In this document: one piece after another, positions 1 through 8,229 of the stretch
How positions within the stretch are numbered: position 1 is the first letter of the stretch
Layout: each line of letters opens with the position of its first letter
Assembly: GCA_964394445.1 (NCBI GenBank)
Contig: CAYMXO010000004.1
Span: 29,455-93,454, forward strand
Source: Thiopseudomonas sp964394445
GTDB lineage: Bacteria; Pseudomonadota; Gammaproteobacteria; Pseudomonadales; Pseudomonadaceae
Length of the DNA stretch: 64,000 bases
Direction of reading: 5' to 3'
Translations under genes and position numbers: made by a program
The notes under the pieces: model-generated
Database searches by the model: none
Seen by the model: the letters and a program-made list of their open reading frames with translations, nothing else
What the model was told of the DNA's origin: nothing

Positions 1-120
1 TCGCTGCTGACGTTCATGCAGCAGCTCACGATCACCGGGCAGTGGCGTGGCCAATACTGGCAACGCACAAAGAAACAGCCAAACAGGCGTGCTCCTCCTG
101 AAGAATTTGAATGCATCCAT
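1..120 (-). CDS. Partial secretion-activation protein (TpsB, ShlB/FhaC/HecB type), N-terminus only
   Basis: Forty codons run from an ATG at 120 to the window edge with no stop. They encode a basic start (KFFRR), a hydrophobic stretch (TPVWLFLCALPV), a likely signal-peptidase site after VLA, then PLPGDRELLHERQQR. Leaders followed by a proline-rich 'GDR..L..ERQ' segment resemble the start of TpsB outer-membrane transporters, which export large TpsA exoproteins. A Shine-Dalgarno AAGGA lies about 8 bases upstream. The signal peptide is clear. The family call rests on about 15 residues and needs the rest of the gene, which lies outside the window. Confidence 0.5.
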   Translation of the reverse strand, partial: MDAFKFFRRSTPVWLFLCALPVLATPLPGDRELLHERQQR

Positions 121-273
121 GCATATGTCCTTATATAAAGAACACCCAGCTTCCTTGATCTGGACTTGATCTGAACCATAGCCCGTTCCCTGGCAAAAAT
201 GCGTGCATAAATCACAGTTTTGTCATACGCTCACCGAAATCCGCTAGACCAAAGTCGTAACAAGGAAAGACAG

Positions 274-1032
274 ATGACCTGGCGCTTTATTCTCAAACAG
301 CTTGGCATGCCGCCAGGCGGCCTGTTGATACTACTGTTGGCAGCATGGCTGCTGCGGTCACGGGCGCCACGCCTGGCCAGCGCTTTGTTCATGCTGACCC
401 TGGCTGCCGGCTACGCCCTGAGCCTGCCTGTAACGACTGAATACCTGGCCTCTCGCCTGGAAGACCAGCCGGCACTGCAGCAATCGGAATGGCCGGCACT
501 GGCCAGCCGGGCAGATGCCATTGTCATCCTCGGTGGCGGCCGTGAACCGGCAGACGCCGCCTGGGGAGCCGACCAGCCTTCATTATTTGCCATGCAACGC
601 GTGCGCTATGCTGCCCGGCTGGCCAAGGCCTCCGGTCTGCCCATACTGGTTTCCGGCGGGCTGCACTTTGGTCGTCCGCCCAGCGAAGCGCACATCATGG
701 CCGACACGTTACAGCTCGACTTTGGCCTGCAGACCCGCTGGCTGGAAGAGCGCAGCCGCACCACCTGGGAAAATGCGCTCTTTAGCGCCGAGATGCTACA
801 GGCCGAAGGGATCCACCGCATCGTACTGGTCACCGATGCCTGGCACATGCAGCGCTCCCGCTGGAGTTTCGAGCGGACCGGTTTTGAAGTCATTCCTGCA
901 CCCGAAGGCTTTTACAGCGCCAAGCAGGATATGCCGCTCAAAGGCTGGCTACCGGAAAGCCGGGCGTTCGGGCAAAACACCCAGTTGCTCAACGAATTTC
1001 TCGGCTTATGGCTGTATCCGCTTTCTTATTGA
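274..1032 (+). CDS. YdcF/ElyC/SanA-family membrane protein (DUF218)
   Basis: A 252-residue protein starting at the ATG at 274, which has AAGGA just upstream; a longer TTG-started version from 220 is possible but lacks a ribosome site. Two membrane segments lie at about residues 12-27 and 33-51, followed by a DUF218 domain with AIVILGGG (83-89), a VSGG turn near 127, RSRTTWENA (160-168) and VTDAWHMQRS (186-195). Family members (ElyC, SanA, YdcF) influence cell-envelope integrity, and ElyC affects peptidoglycan or lipid-carrier metabolism. The biochemical activity is unsettled. It stands just upstream of leuS but is separated by 175 bases, so it is probably its own unit. Confidence 0.85.
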   Translation: MTWRFILKQLGMPPGGLLILLLAAWLLRSRAPRLASALFMLTLAAGYALSLPVTTEYLASRLEDQPALQQSEWPALASRADAIVILGGGREPADAAWGADQPSLFAMQRVRYAARLAKASGLPILVSGGLHFGRPPSEAHIMADTLQLDFGLQTRWLEERSRTTWENALFSAEMLQAEGIHRIVLVTDAWHMQRSRWSFERTGFEVIPAPEGFYSAKQDMPLKGWLPESRAFGQNTQLLNEFLGLWLYPLSY

Positions 1033-1207
1033 GCAATTTTTTACTTCTGTATTTGGCGTTTTCAACTCCGGCAGGCGCATCACGGAGCGGGTAGAAATAC
1101 AATGACCACAATGAAGCAACCCGCTACTGCAGGCGAAAACCTGCCGCTTCATGTATGCTTGCAGGATTATTTTTGTCCATTGTTTTCATTAGATCCCGAA
1201 CAGCACC

Positions 1208-3826
1208 ATGCACGAACAGTATTCCCCCCGCGAAGTCGAAGCCAAGGCCCAACAGTACTGGGTCCAGAACAAGTCCTTTGAAGTCAAGGAAGACAGCAGC
1301 AAGGAACCCTTCTACTGCCTGTCCATGTTCCCCTACCCCAGCGGCCGCCTGCACATGGGCCACGTGCGCAACTACACCATTGGCGACGTCATCAGCCGCT
1401 ACCAGCGCATGCTGGGCAAAAACGTGCTGCAACCCATGGGCTGGGACGCGTTCGGCATGCCGGCGGAAAACGCCGCCATCCAGAACAAGGTGGCACCCGC
1501 CGCCTGGACCTACCAGAACATCGACTACATGAAAAACCAGTTCAACCAGCTCGGCCTGGCACTGGACTGGTCGCGCGAGCTGGCCACCTGCAAGCCCGAC
1601 TACTACCGCTGGGAGCAGTGGCTGTTCACCCGCCTGTACGAAAAAGGCATCATCTACCAGAAAAAAGGCACGGTGAACTGGGATCCGGTCGACAACACCG
1701 TACTGGCCAACGAACAGGTGATTGAAGGCCGTGGCTGGCGCTCCGGCGCGCTGGTGGAAAAGCGCGAAATCCCCATGTACTACTTCAAGATCACCGCCTA
1801 CGCCGAAGAGCTGCTGGCAGGTCTGGACACGCTGGGCGGCTGGCCCGAGCAAGTTAAAACCATGCAACGCAACTGGATCGGCAAAAGCTTTGGTGCCGAC
1901 ATTGTGTTTGCCTACGACCCGGACAGTGTCGGTATCGATGGCCAGCTGCGCGTCTACTCCACCCGTCCCGACACCCTGATGGGCGCCACCTATGTGGCCG
2001 TGGCGGCCGAGCACCCGCTGGCCCAGCGCGCCGCCGCAAGCAATGCAGCCGTGGCCGCCTTCATCAAGGAATGCCAGACCGCCTCCACCGCCGAAGCCGA
2101 CATGGCCACCATGGAGAAGAAAGGCCTGGCGACCGGCCAGTTTGTCATCCACCCGCTGACCGGTGAAAAGCTGGCGGTGTATGTCGCCAACTATGTGCTC
2201 TGGGGCTACGGCGAAGGTGCCGTGATGGCGGTTCCCGCCCATGACGAACGCGATTTCGAGTTTGCCAACCAGTACGGCCTGCCCATCAAACAGGTCTACC
2301 GCAACACCGTTGACAGCCTGCAATTCAACGACAAAGAATGGCAAGACTGGTACGCCGACAAAGATAACGTGCTGACCATCAACAGCGGCAAGTACGACAA
2401 CCAACCTTTCCAGGCCGCTTTTGACGCCATCGTTGCCGATCTGGAAGCCAAAGACAACGGCGAGCGCAAAACCCGGTTCCGCCTGCGCGACTGGGGCATC
2501 AGCCGCCAGCGCTACTGGGGCTGCCCGATCCCCATTATCCACTGCCCCGACTGTGGTGATGTGCCGGTACCGGAAGAGCAGCTGCCGGTGGTCTTGCCGG
2601 AAAACGTCATCCCCGATGGCAGCGGCAACCCGCTGGCCAAAATGCCGGAGTTTTATCAGTGTCAGTGCCCGAAATGTGGCGCTGACGCCCGCCGTGAAAC
2701 CGATACCATGGACACCTTTGTCGAGTCGTCCTGGTACTACGCCCGCTATGCTTCGGCGCAGTTTGAGCAGGGTCTGGTGGATAAACAGGCCGCCGACTAC
2801 TGGCTGCCGGTCAACCAGTACATTGGCGGTATCGAGCACGCCATTTTGCACCTGCTGTATGCCCGCTTCTTCCACAAACTGATGCGTGACGAAGGTCTGC
2901 TCAACAGTGACGAACCCTTCACCAACCTGCTGACCCAGGGCATGGTGGTTGCCGATACGTTCTACCGCATGCTACCCAACGGTGGCCGTGAGTGGTTCAA
3001 CCCCGACGAAGTCGAGGTGCAGACCGATGCCAAGGGCAAGGCACTGGGCGCAATCCTCAAGACCGATGGCCAGCCGGTGGAAATCGGCGGTACCGAGAAG
3101 ATGTCCAAGTCCAAGAACAACGGCGTGGACCCGCAAGTGATGATCGACCAGTACGGTGCCGACACCTGCCGCCTGTTCATGATGTTTGCCGCACCACCGG
3201 AAATGAGTCTGGAATGGTCCGACTCCGGTATTGAAGGCGCCAGCCGTTTCCTGCGCCGTGTCTGGCGTCTGGCGCACAAGCATGTCAGTGCCGGTGTAGT
3301 CAGCACCGCCCTTAATGGCGAGCTGACAGCAGAGCAAAAGGAGCTGCGTCACACCATTCATGCGGTGATCGAACACGCCAGCCGTGATATCAGCCAGCAC
3401 CACAAGTTCAACACCGCCATTGCCCAGGTGATGACGCTGCTCAACGCTCTGGAAAAGGCGGCAAACGCAAGTGACAACGACCGTGCCCTGCTGCAGGAAG
3501 GCCTGGAGACCGCCGTACTGCTGCTGGCCCCGATTGCGCCGCATGTCTGTCACGAAATCTGGCTGCTGCTGGGCCATGACAATCCAGTGATTGATGCCGT
3601 CTGGCCAACAGCTGATCCGGCTGCACTGGTGCAGGACAGCATCAGTCTGGTGATTCAGGTCAACGGCAAGCTGCGTGGCCATATTGAGGTGCCGGCCGAC
3701 GCCAGTCACGAAGAGATCGAGGCGGCCGCCCGCGCCAATGAAAACGTCCTGCGCCACACCGAAGGTCAGACCATTCGTAAAGTGATTGTAGTGCCCGGCA
3801 AACTGGTTAATATTGTTGCCAACTGA
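1208..3826 (+). CDS. leuS: Leucyl-tRNA synthetase
   Basis: An 872-residue class I aminoacyl-tRNA synthetase that charges tRNA-Leu in the cytoplasm. The ATP-binding signatures are HMGH (residues 49-52, after PYPSGRL) and KMSKS (631-635). Between them lie the CP1 editing domain with its TRPDTLMGATYVAVAAEHPL segment and a zinc-ribbon-like region (CPDCG, CPKCG). The C-terminal anticodon-binding and tRNA-contacting domains are complete, ending in KVIVVPGKLVNIVAN. The length is typical of proteobacterial LeuS. It heads the leuS-lptE-holA order seen in Pseudomonas-like genomes. Confidence 0.98.
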   Translation: MHEQYSPREVEAKAQQYWVQNKSFEVKEDSSKEPFYCLSMFPYPSGRLHMGHVRNYTIGDVISRYQRMLGKNVLQPMGWDAFGMPAENAAIQNKVAPAAWTYQNIDYMKNQFNQLGLALDWSRELATCKPDYYRWEQWLFTRLYEKGIIYQKKGTVNWDPVDNTVLANEQVIEGRGWRSGALVEKREIPMYYFKITAYAEELLAGLDTLGGWPEQVKTMQRNWIGKSFGADIVFAYDPDSVGIDGQLRVYSTRPDTLMGATYVAVAAEHPLAQRAAASNAAVAAFIKECQTASTAEADMATMEKKGLATGQFVIHPLTGEKLAVYVANYVLWGYGEGAVMAVPAHDERDFEFANQYGLPIKQVYRNTVDSLQFNDKEWQDWYADKDNVLTINSGKYDNQPFQAAFDAIVADLEAKDNGERKTRFRLRDWGISRQRYWGCPIPIIHCPDCGDVPVPEEQLPVVLPENVIPDGSGNPLAKMPEFYQCQCPKCGADARRETDTMDTFVESSWYYARYASAQFEQGLVDKQAADYWLPVNQYIGGIEHAILHLLYARFFHKLMRDEGLLNSDEPFTNLLTQGMVVADTFYRMLPNGGREWFNPDEVEVQTDAKGKALGAILKTDGQPVEIGGTEKMSKSKNNGVDPQVMIDQYGADTCRLFMMFAAPPEMSLEWSDSGIEGASRFLRRVWRLAHKHVSAGVVSTALNGELTAEQKELRHTIHAVIEHASRDISQHHKFNTAIAQVMTLLNALEKAANASDNDRALLQEGLETAVLLLAPIAPHVCHEIWLLLGHDNPVIDAVWPTADPAALVQDSISLVIQVNGKLRGHIEVPADASHEEIEAAARANENVLRHTEGQTIRKVIVVPGKLVNIVAN

Positions 3827-3948
3827 CCTGTCGCACCCAAACATGCGGGCCTCGCCAAGGCAGGCCCGTCCGACAAGCATCTGCCTGCAGCAGGGCCATG
3901 ATTCACGCTGTCGCTGCCAAGGCCAAACTGCACAATAAAGGTTTTACC

Positions 3949-4551
3949 ATGCGTCTAGCCCAACTGCTTACCCTGTCTCTGGCCCTGGCGCTGTCAGCCT
4001 GTGGCTTTCAGCTGCGCGGCACCGGCAGCTTCGAGTTTCATTTGAAAGAACTGCGCTTCAGCTCCGATGATCGTCTGGCACCACTGGCCAAAGAGCTGCA
4101 GGAGCGCTTGCAGGCCCAGGGTGTAACCCTGACCGACAGCGCCGGCTATCGCCTGCACCTTGGTCGTGAAAACCAGAGCCAGCGCACCGTCAGCTTTACC
4201 GCCGGTACGCGCAGCTCTGAGCAGATGCTAACCAGCGCGGTTGACTACGAAATCCGCTCTGGCGAACTGCCGGCGCTGGTCAAGGGCCAGGCCGAAGTAC
4301 AGCGTGCCCTGTCGTTCAACCAGAACCATGTATCGGCGTCCTCCGAAGAAGCTCGCATGTTGCGTGAAGAAATGCGTAACGAACTGGTCATGCAGCTGAT
4401 GCTGCGCCTGCAGGCAATCCGCCCTGAACAGCTGGAAAGCCTGCGGGCAGACGCCCAGGCACGTGCCGATGCCGAAACGGCTGCCCGTGAAGCCGAGCAG
4501 CAGCGCCTGCAACAGGAAGACCAGATGTTCCAGTTCAGCCCGGCGAACTGA
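3949..4551 (+). CDS. lptE: LPS-assembly lipoprotein LptE
   Basis: A 200-residue outer-membrane lipoprotein that plugs the LptD barrel and helps place LPS on the cell surface. The start at 3949 was chosen because AAAGG lies 8 bases upstream and a lipoprotein signal follows directly, with lipobox LSAC and lipidated Cys18. An upstream ATG at 3898 would bury the signal. The mature start GFQLRG is typical of LptE. The C-terminus is a charged, Ala/Glu/Gln-rich helix. Its stop overlaps the holA start by one base (TGATG), so the two are probably translationally coupled. Confidence 0.95.
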   Translation: MRLAQLLTLSLALALSACGFQLRGTGSFEFHLKELRFSSDDRLAPLAKELQERLQAQGVTLTDSAGYRLHLGRENQSQRTVSFTAGTRSSEQMLTSAVDYEIRSGELPALVKGQAEVQRALSFNQNHVSASSEEARMLREEMRNELVMQLMLRLQAIRPEQLESLRADAQARADAETAAREAEQQRLQQEDQMFQFSPAN

Positions 4552-5549
4552 TGCGTCTGGCAGCAGACAAGCTCGACAGCCAGCTGCGTAAAGCCCTGCT
4601 GCCGATTTTTCTGGTCAGCAGTGACGACCCGCTGTTGCAGCGGGAAGCCTGTGATGCCATCCGGCACCGCTGTCGCGAGCAAGGCTTCAGCGAGCGCCAG
4701 GTATTTCATGTCGAACGCAGTTTCGACTGGAACACCCTGCGCGAGGCCAGTGCCAGCCTGTCACTGTTTGCCGAAAAACGCATCCTGGAACTGAACCTGC
4801 CAGGCGGCAAGCCCGGCGATACCGGCGCCAAAGTATTGCTGGAATACCTTGAGCGCCCGGCCGAAGACACCCTGCTGCTGATTATCGTGCCGCGGCTGGA
4901 TGGCAGCACACTGAAAACCCGCTGGGCCAAGGCCCTGCTTGAGAGCCCCGCCTGCGGCTTTGTGCAGATCCCGGTGGTTACGCCCGAGCAACTGCCCGGC
5001 TGGCTGAACCAGCGCCTGGCTGGCAAGGGGCTGAGCGCCGATGCCGATGTGTTGCAGTTCATCAGTGATCGCGTTGAAGGCAACCTGCTGGCCGCCGACC
5101 AGGAAATCGAAAAACTGGTCCTGCTGACCGATGCCACCCATCTGGACATGGATACCGTTCAGCAGTCCATCGCCGACAGCGCCCGCTATGATATCTTCAC
5201 CCTGACCGACGCCATGCTGGCTGACGACCGGGTCCGCAGCCTGCGCATTCTCGGCGGCCTGCGCAGCGAAGGCAACGAGGTACCGGTAATCCTCTGGGCG
5301 GTTGCCCGCGAGATACGCCAGCTGGCCACCCTTGCCGGACAGGTCGAACAGGGCCAGGCCATCAGCCAGGTGACCAGCCGAGTCTGGCCAGCCAGCCGCA
5401 AGCCTCTGGTACAACGCGCCCTGCAGCGGCAACGCGCCAGTCACTGGAACCGCCTGTTGCAAGCGGCCCAGGTTATTGACGAGCAGGCCAAGGGACAACA
5501 GGCTGGTGATCCCTGGCTGGGACTGCAACAAATCCTTCTTGAATTCTAG
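4551..5549 (+). CDS. holA: DNA polymerase III delta subunit
   Basis: A 332-residue clamp-loader subunit that opens the beta sliding clamp so it can be loaded on DNA. The length and order of features fit HolA: an N-terminal ATPase-like fold lacking a functional Walker A site, a clamp-interacting segment, and a helical C-terminal collar domain with 'ILGGLRSEGNEVPVILWA'. It overlaps lptE by one base, as in other Pseudomonas-type genomes. Confidence 0.95.
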   Translation: MRLAADKLDSQLRKALLPIFLVSSDDPLLQREACDAIRHRCREQGFSERQVFHVERSFDWNTLREASASLSLFAEKRILELNLPGGKPGDTGAKVLLEYLERPAEDTLLLIIVPRLDGSTLKTRWAKALLESPACGFVQIPVVTPEQLPGWLNQRLAGKGLSADADVLQFISDRVEGNLLAADQEIEKLVLLTDATHLDMDTVQQSIADSARYDIFTLTDAMLADDRVRSLRILGGLRSEGNEVPVILWAVAREIRQLATLAGQVEQGQAISQVTSRVWPASRKPLVQRALQRQRASHWNRLLQAAQVIDEQAKGQQAGDPWLGLQQILLEF

Positions 5550-5564
5550 AAATACGGAGCCGGT

Positions 5565-6380
5565 ATGGCCGATTTTTACCAGCACCGGGCGCGCAAGCGC
5601 TTCGGACAAAACTTTTTGCACGATGCCGGCGTGATTGACCGCATCCTGCGGGCAATTTTTCCCCGCGAGGGCGAGCGCCTGCTGGAGATCGGTCCGGGCC
5701 AGGGCGCCCTGACCGAAGGCCTGGTCAACAGTGGTGCCCAGCTGGACGTCATCGAGCTGGACAAGGACCTGATTCCCCTGCTCAAGCTGCGCTTTGGCCT
5801 CAAGCCCAATTTCACCCTGCACGAAGGTGATGCCCTGCAGTTCAACTTTGCCACCCTGGATGTCGAACCCCGCAGCTTGCGGGTGGTGGGCAACTTGCCC
5901 TACAACATTTCCACTCCGCTGATTTTTCACCTGCTGGACCAGGCAGACCTGATCCGCGACATGCATTTCATGCTGCAAAAGGAAGTGGTCGAGCGCATGA
6001 GCGCCCGTCCCGGAACCGGCCACTGGGGCCGGTTGTCCATCATGGTGCAATATCACTGCAAGGTAGAAAACCTGTTTACCGTTGGCCCTGGCGCATTCAA
6101 GCCTGCGCCCAAGGTCGATTCGGCCATTGTACGGCTGACGCCACACAGCCAGCTGCCCCATCCGGCACGGGATGTGCAGGCGCTGGACCGGGTCGTGCGC
6201 GAGGCCTTCAACCAGCGCCGTAAAACCTTGCGCAACACGCTGAAAAACCTGCTGAGCAGCGAACAGATCGAAGCCGCCGGAATCGATGCCAGCCTGCGCC
6301 CGGAACAGCTGGAGCTGGCCGATTTCGTTCGCCTGGCTGACTGTTTTGCAGCCCTGAACACCCAGACAACAAGATCATGA
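5565..6380 (+). CDS. rsmA: 16S rRNA dimethyladenosine transferase
   Basis: A 271-residue S-adenosylmethionine-dependent enzyme (KsgA) that dimethylates two adjacent adenines near the 3' end of 16S rRNA late in 30S assembly. Visible motifs are the N-terminal RKRFGQNFLHD, the SAM-binding EIGPGQGALTE, and the catalytic NLPYNIS. A GGAG ribosome site precedes the ATG. Its stop overlaps the apaG start (ATGA), giving a tight rsmA-apaG-apaH operon. The apaGH partners are a recurrent proteobacterial association. Confidence 0.98.
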   Translation: MADFYQHRARKRFGQNFLHDAGVIDRILRAIFPREGERLLEIGPGQGALTEGLVNSGAQLDVIELDKDLIPLLKLRFGLKPNFTLHEGDALQFNFATLDVEPRSLRVVGNLPYNISTPLIFHLLDQADLIRDMHFMLQKEVVERMSARPGTGHWGRLSIMVQYHCKVENLFTVGPGAFKPAPKVDSAIVRLTPHSQLPHPARDVQALDRVVREAFNQRRKTLRNTLKNLLSSEQIEAAGIDASLRPEQLELADFVRLADCFAALNTQTTRS

Positions 6381-6754
6381 GCAATGAATTTCCCGTGCGG
6401 GTCGAGGTGACAACCCGCTACATCCCCGACCACTCGGTGCCCGACGAGCAGCGCTATGTGTTTGCCTACGACATCATCGTACGCAACGAAGGCAGTGAGC
6501 CGGTGCAATTGCTGACCCGCCACTGGATCATTACCGATGGTGATGGCAAAACCCAGGAAGTGCGCGGCGAAGGCGTGGTTGGCGAACAACCGGTCATCCC
6601 GCCAGGTACCGAATACCGCTACACCAGCGGCACCCTGCTCAACACCGAAGTCGGCAGCATGCAGGGCAGCTTCGGCATGCAAACCGAAGACGGCACCGCC
6701 TTTGACGCCCCGGTTGCCCCCTTCACCCTGGCCCAGCCCGGAGCCCTGCACTGA
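6377..6754 (+). CDS. apaG: ApaG domain protein
   Basis: A 125-residue single-domain protein with an immunoglobulin-like beta fold (DUF525). It includes the conserved YVFAYDIIVRNEG strand region, RHWIITDGDGK and the GEQPVIPPG segment. The cellular role of ApaG is not established; it travels with apaH and rsmA and is linked to diadenosine polyphosphate metabolism by context. It overlaps rsmA by 4 bases and apaH by one base, so expression is very likely coupled. Confidence 0.95.
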   Translation: MSNEFPVRVEVTTRYIPDHSVPDEQRYVFAYDIIVRNEGSEPVQLLTRHWIITDGDGKTQEVRGEGVVGEQPVIPPGTEYRYTSGTLLNTEVGSMQGSFGMQTEDGTAFDAPVAPFTLAQPGALH

Positions 6755-7575
6755 TGGCCACTTATGCCGTTGGCGACCTGCAAGGCTGCCTTGCGCCTTT
6801 GCAGCAACTGCTTGAACAGGTCAGCTTTGATCCGGCCACTGACCGCCTGTGGCTGGTCGGTGACCTGATCAACCGTGGTCCGGCCTCGCTGGATACCCTG
6901 CGTTTCCTCTACGATATGCGCGACGCACTCACCATCGTACTGGGCAACCACGACCTGCACTTTCTTGCCACCGTCTGGCACCGTGATTTCCTGAAAAAAC
7001 ACGACACCCTGCAGGAAATTCTTGATGCGCCCGATTGCGATGTACTGGTGGCCTGGCTGCGCCGGCAAAAACTGGCCCACTTTGACCCTGCATTCAATGC
7101 CCTGCTGGTGCATGCCGGCGTGCCTCCGCAGTGGTCGCTGGAGCACACACTGGCCCGCGCTGCCGAGGTAGAAGCTGTCCTGCTGGACGACGACCGCGTT
7201 GGCGAATTTTTCCTCAACATGTACGGCAACAAGCCCAGGCTCTGGAGCAATGCGCTGGAAGGCCACGAACGTTTGCGGGTCATTACCAACTACTTTACCC
7301 GCATGCGTTTCTGCAACGCCGAAGGCAAGCTGCAGCTGAAAGCCAAAAGCGGCCCGGACCAGGCGCCGGAGGGCTTTGGCCCCTGGTTTTCCTATCCCGG
7401 CCTGACACTGCAACAACACCGCATCATTTTCGGCCACTGGGCTGCCCTGGAAGGCCGCAGCACCCACCCCAACGCCATTGCGCTGGATACCGGCTGTGTC
7501 TGGGGCGGTGCCATGACGCTGTATAACCTTGAGCGTGATGAATACATCCGCTGTGACTGCCAAAAGGCTTTATAG
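6754..7575 (+). CDS. apaH: Symmetrical diadenosine tetraphosphatase
   Basis: A 273-residue metallophosphatase that splits Ap4A into two ADP and can remove Np4 caps from RNA. The calcineurin-like motifs are intact: GDLQG (7-11), GDLINRG (36-42), GNHD (64-67), and later HAG and FGHWA. It starts within the apaG stop (TGATG). It is the third gene of the rsmA-apaG-apaH operon; glpE follows after 78 bases. Confidence 0.97.
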   Translation: MATYAVGDLQGCLAPLQQLLEQVSFDPATDRLWLVGDLINRGPASLDTLRFLYDMRDALTIVLGNHDLHFLATVWHRDFLKKHDTLQEILDAPDCDVLVAWLRRQKLAHFDPAFNALLVHAGVPPQWSLEHTLARAAEVEAVLLDDDRVGEFFLNMYGNKPRLWSNALEGHERLRVITNYFTRMRFCNAEGKLQLKAKSGPDQAPEGFGPWFSYPGLTLQQHRIIFGHWAALEGRSTHPNAIALDTGCVWGGAMTLYNLERDEYIRCDCQKAL

Positions 7576-7653
7576 CGCACCGCATGCCGGACCTGAGCCC
7601 GACATGCAGGCCTACAATATTTTGAACCCTGACTCCACCCGACAGGAGCCCTG

Positions 7654-7974
7654 ATGCAACAATTTGGATACCTCAGCACAGAAGAGACCCGCAAGCTGAT
7701 GGACAGCGGAGCAGTGATCGTCGACATCCGCGATGCCGACAGCTTTGCCGCCGGCCACATGCCCGGCGCCGTCCACCTGGACAATCACTCGGTCACCCGT
7801 TTCATCCAGCAGGCGGATCTTGATGCACCCACCATCGTCGTCTGCTACCACGGCCATGCCAGCCAGAGTGCTGCAGCCTGGCTGCACAGCCAGGACTTTG
7901 ATCAGGTATTCAGCATGAACGGCGGCTTTGAGGAGTGGAAACAGACGTTTCCCGACCAGGTAGAAACAAAATAG
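7654..7974 (+). CDS. glpE: Thiosulfate sulfurtransferase GlpE (single-domain rhodanese)
   Basis: A 106-residue single rhodanese domain that moves sulfane sulfur from thiosulfate to acceptors such as cyanide or thioredoxin. The active-site loop CYHGHAS, with catalytic Cys64, is the GlpE-type six-residue loop, and VDIRDADSFAAGHMPGA is the conserved rhodanese start. An ACAGGAG ribosome site precedes the ATG. A bidirectional terminator lies downstream at 8175-8212. Confidence 0.93.
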   Translation: MQQFGYLSTEETRKLMDSGAVIVDIRDADSFAAGHMPGAVHLDNHSVTRFIQQADLDAPTIVVCYHGHASQSAAAWLHSQDFDQVFSMNGGFEEWKQTFPDQVETK

Positions 7975-8083
7975 CGCCACAGGCTTCAGCAACCTGCCCG
8001 GCCCAGACGCACCACAACTTAAAGTGCATACATCCCGTGACGGCCACAGCCGCCCCACCGACGTGCATGAGTTGGTGGTTTTT

Positions 8084-8145
8084 CAAGGGCAAGCCCTTTC
8101 GCACAATCAAGCGTAATCGGGTGCAGCGCCCTGGCCGCCACGGTG
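8084..8145 (+). repeat. REP-like intergenic element
   Basis: The stretch begins with a GGGCAAGCCC palindrome (8087-8096) followed by TTTCGCACA, and ends with GGCCGCCACGGTGCAAAA. The same pair of motifs recurs at 17857-17910, and part of the second motif recurs in the tandem repeat at 17972-18365. The form resembles the REP elements that sit between genes in Pseudomonas. It lies between glpE and its terminator. Confidence 0.5.
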
Positions 8146-8174
8146 CAAAAACACTCACCCGATACCAAAACACA

Positions 8175-8212
8175 AAAATCCCCGCCACTCTCACGAGTGA
8201 CGGGGATTTTTT
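8175..8212. terminator. Bidirectional terminator between glpE and ahpF
   Basis: AATCCCCG (8177-8184) pairs with CGGGGATT (8201-8208), extended inward by CACTC/GAGTG around a TCAC loop. There is an A-run on the left and a T-run on the right. Placed between convergent glpE and ahpF, it can end transcripts from both sides. Confidence 0.85.
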
Positions 8213-8229
8213 ATCGGCCGGAAAAGCTG

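Noticed and set aside
1124..2875. A 583-codon open frame opposite leuS
   Set aside because: It lies wholly antisense to a clearly identified gene; long antisense frames are common in GC-rich, codon-biased DNA, and its product is low-complexity with no family resemblance.
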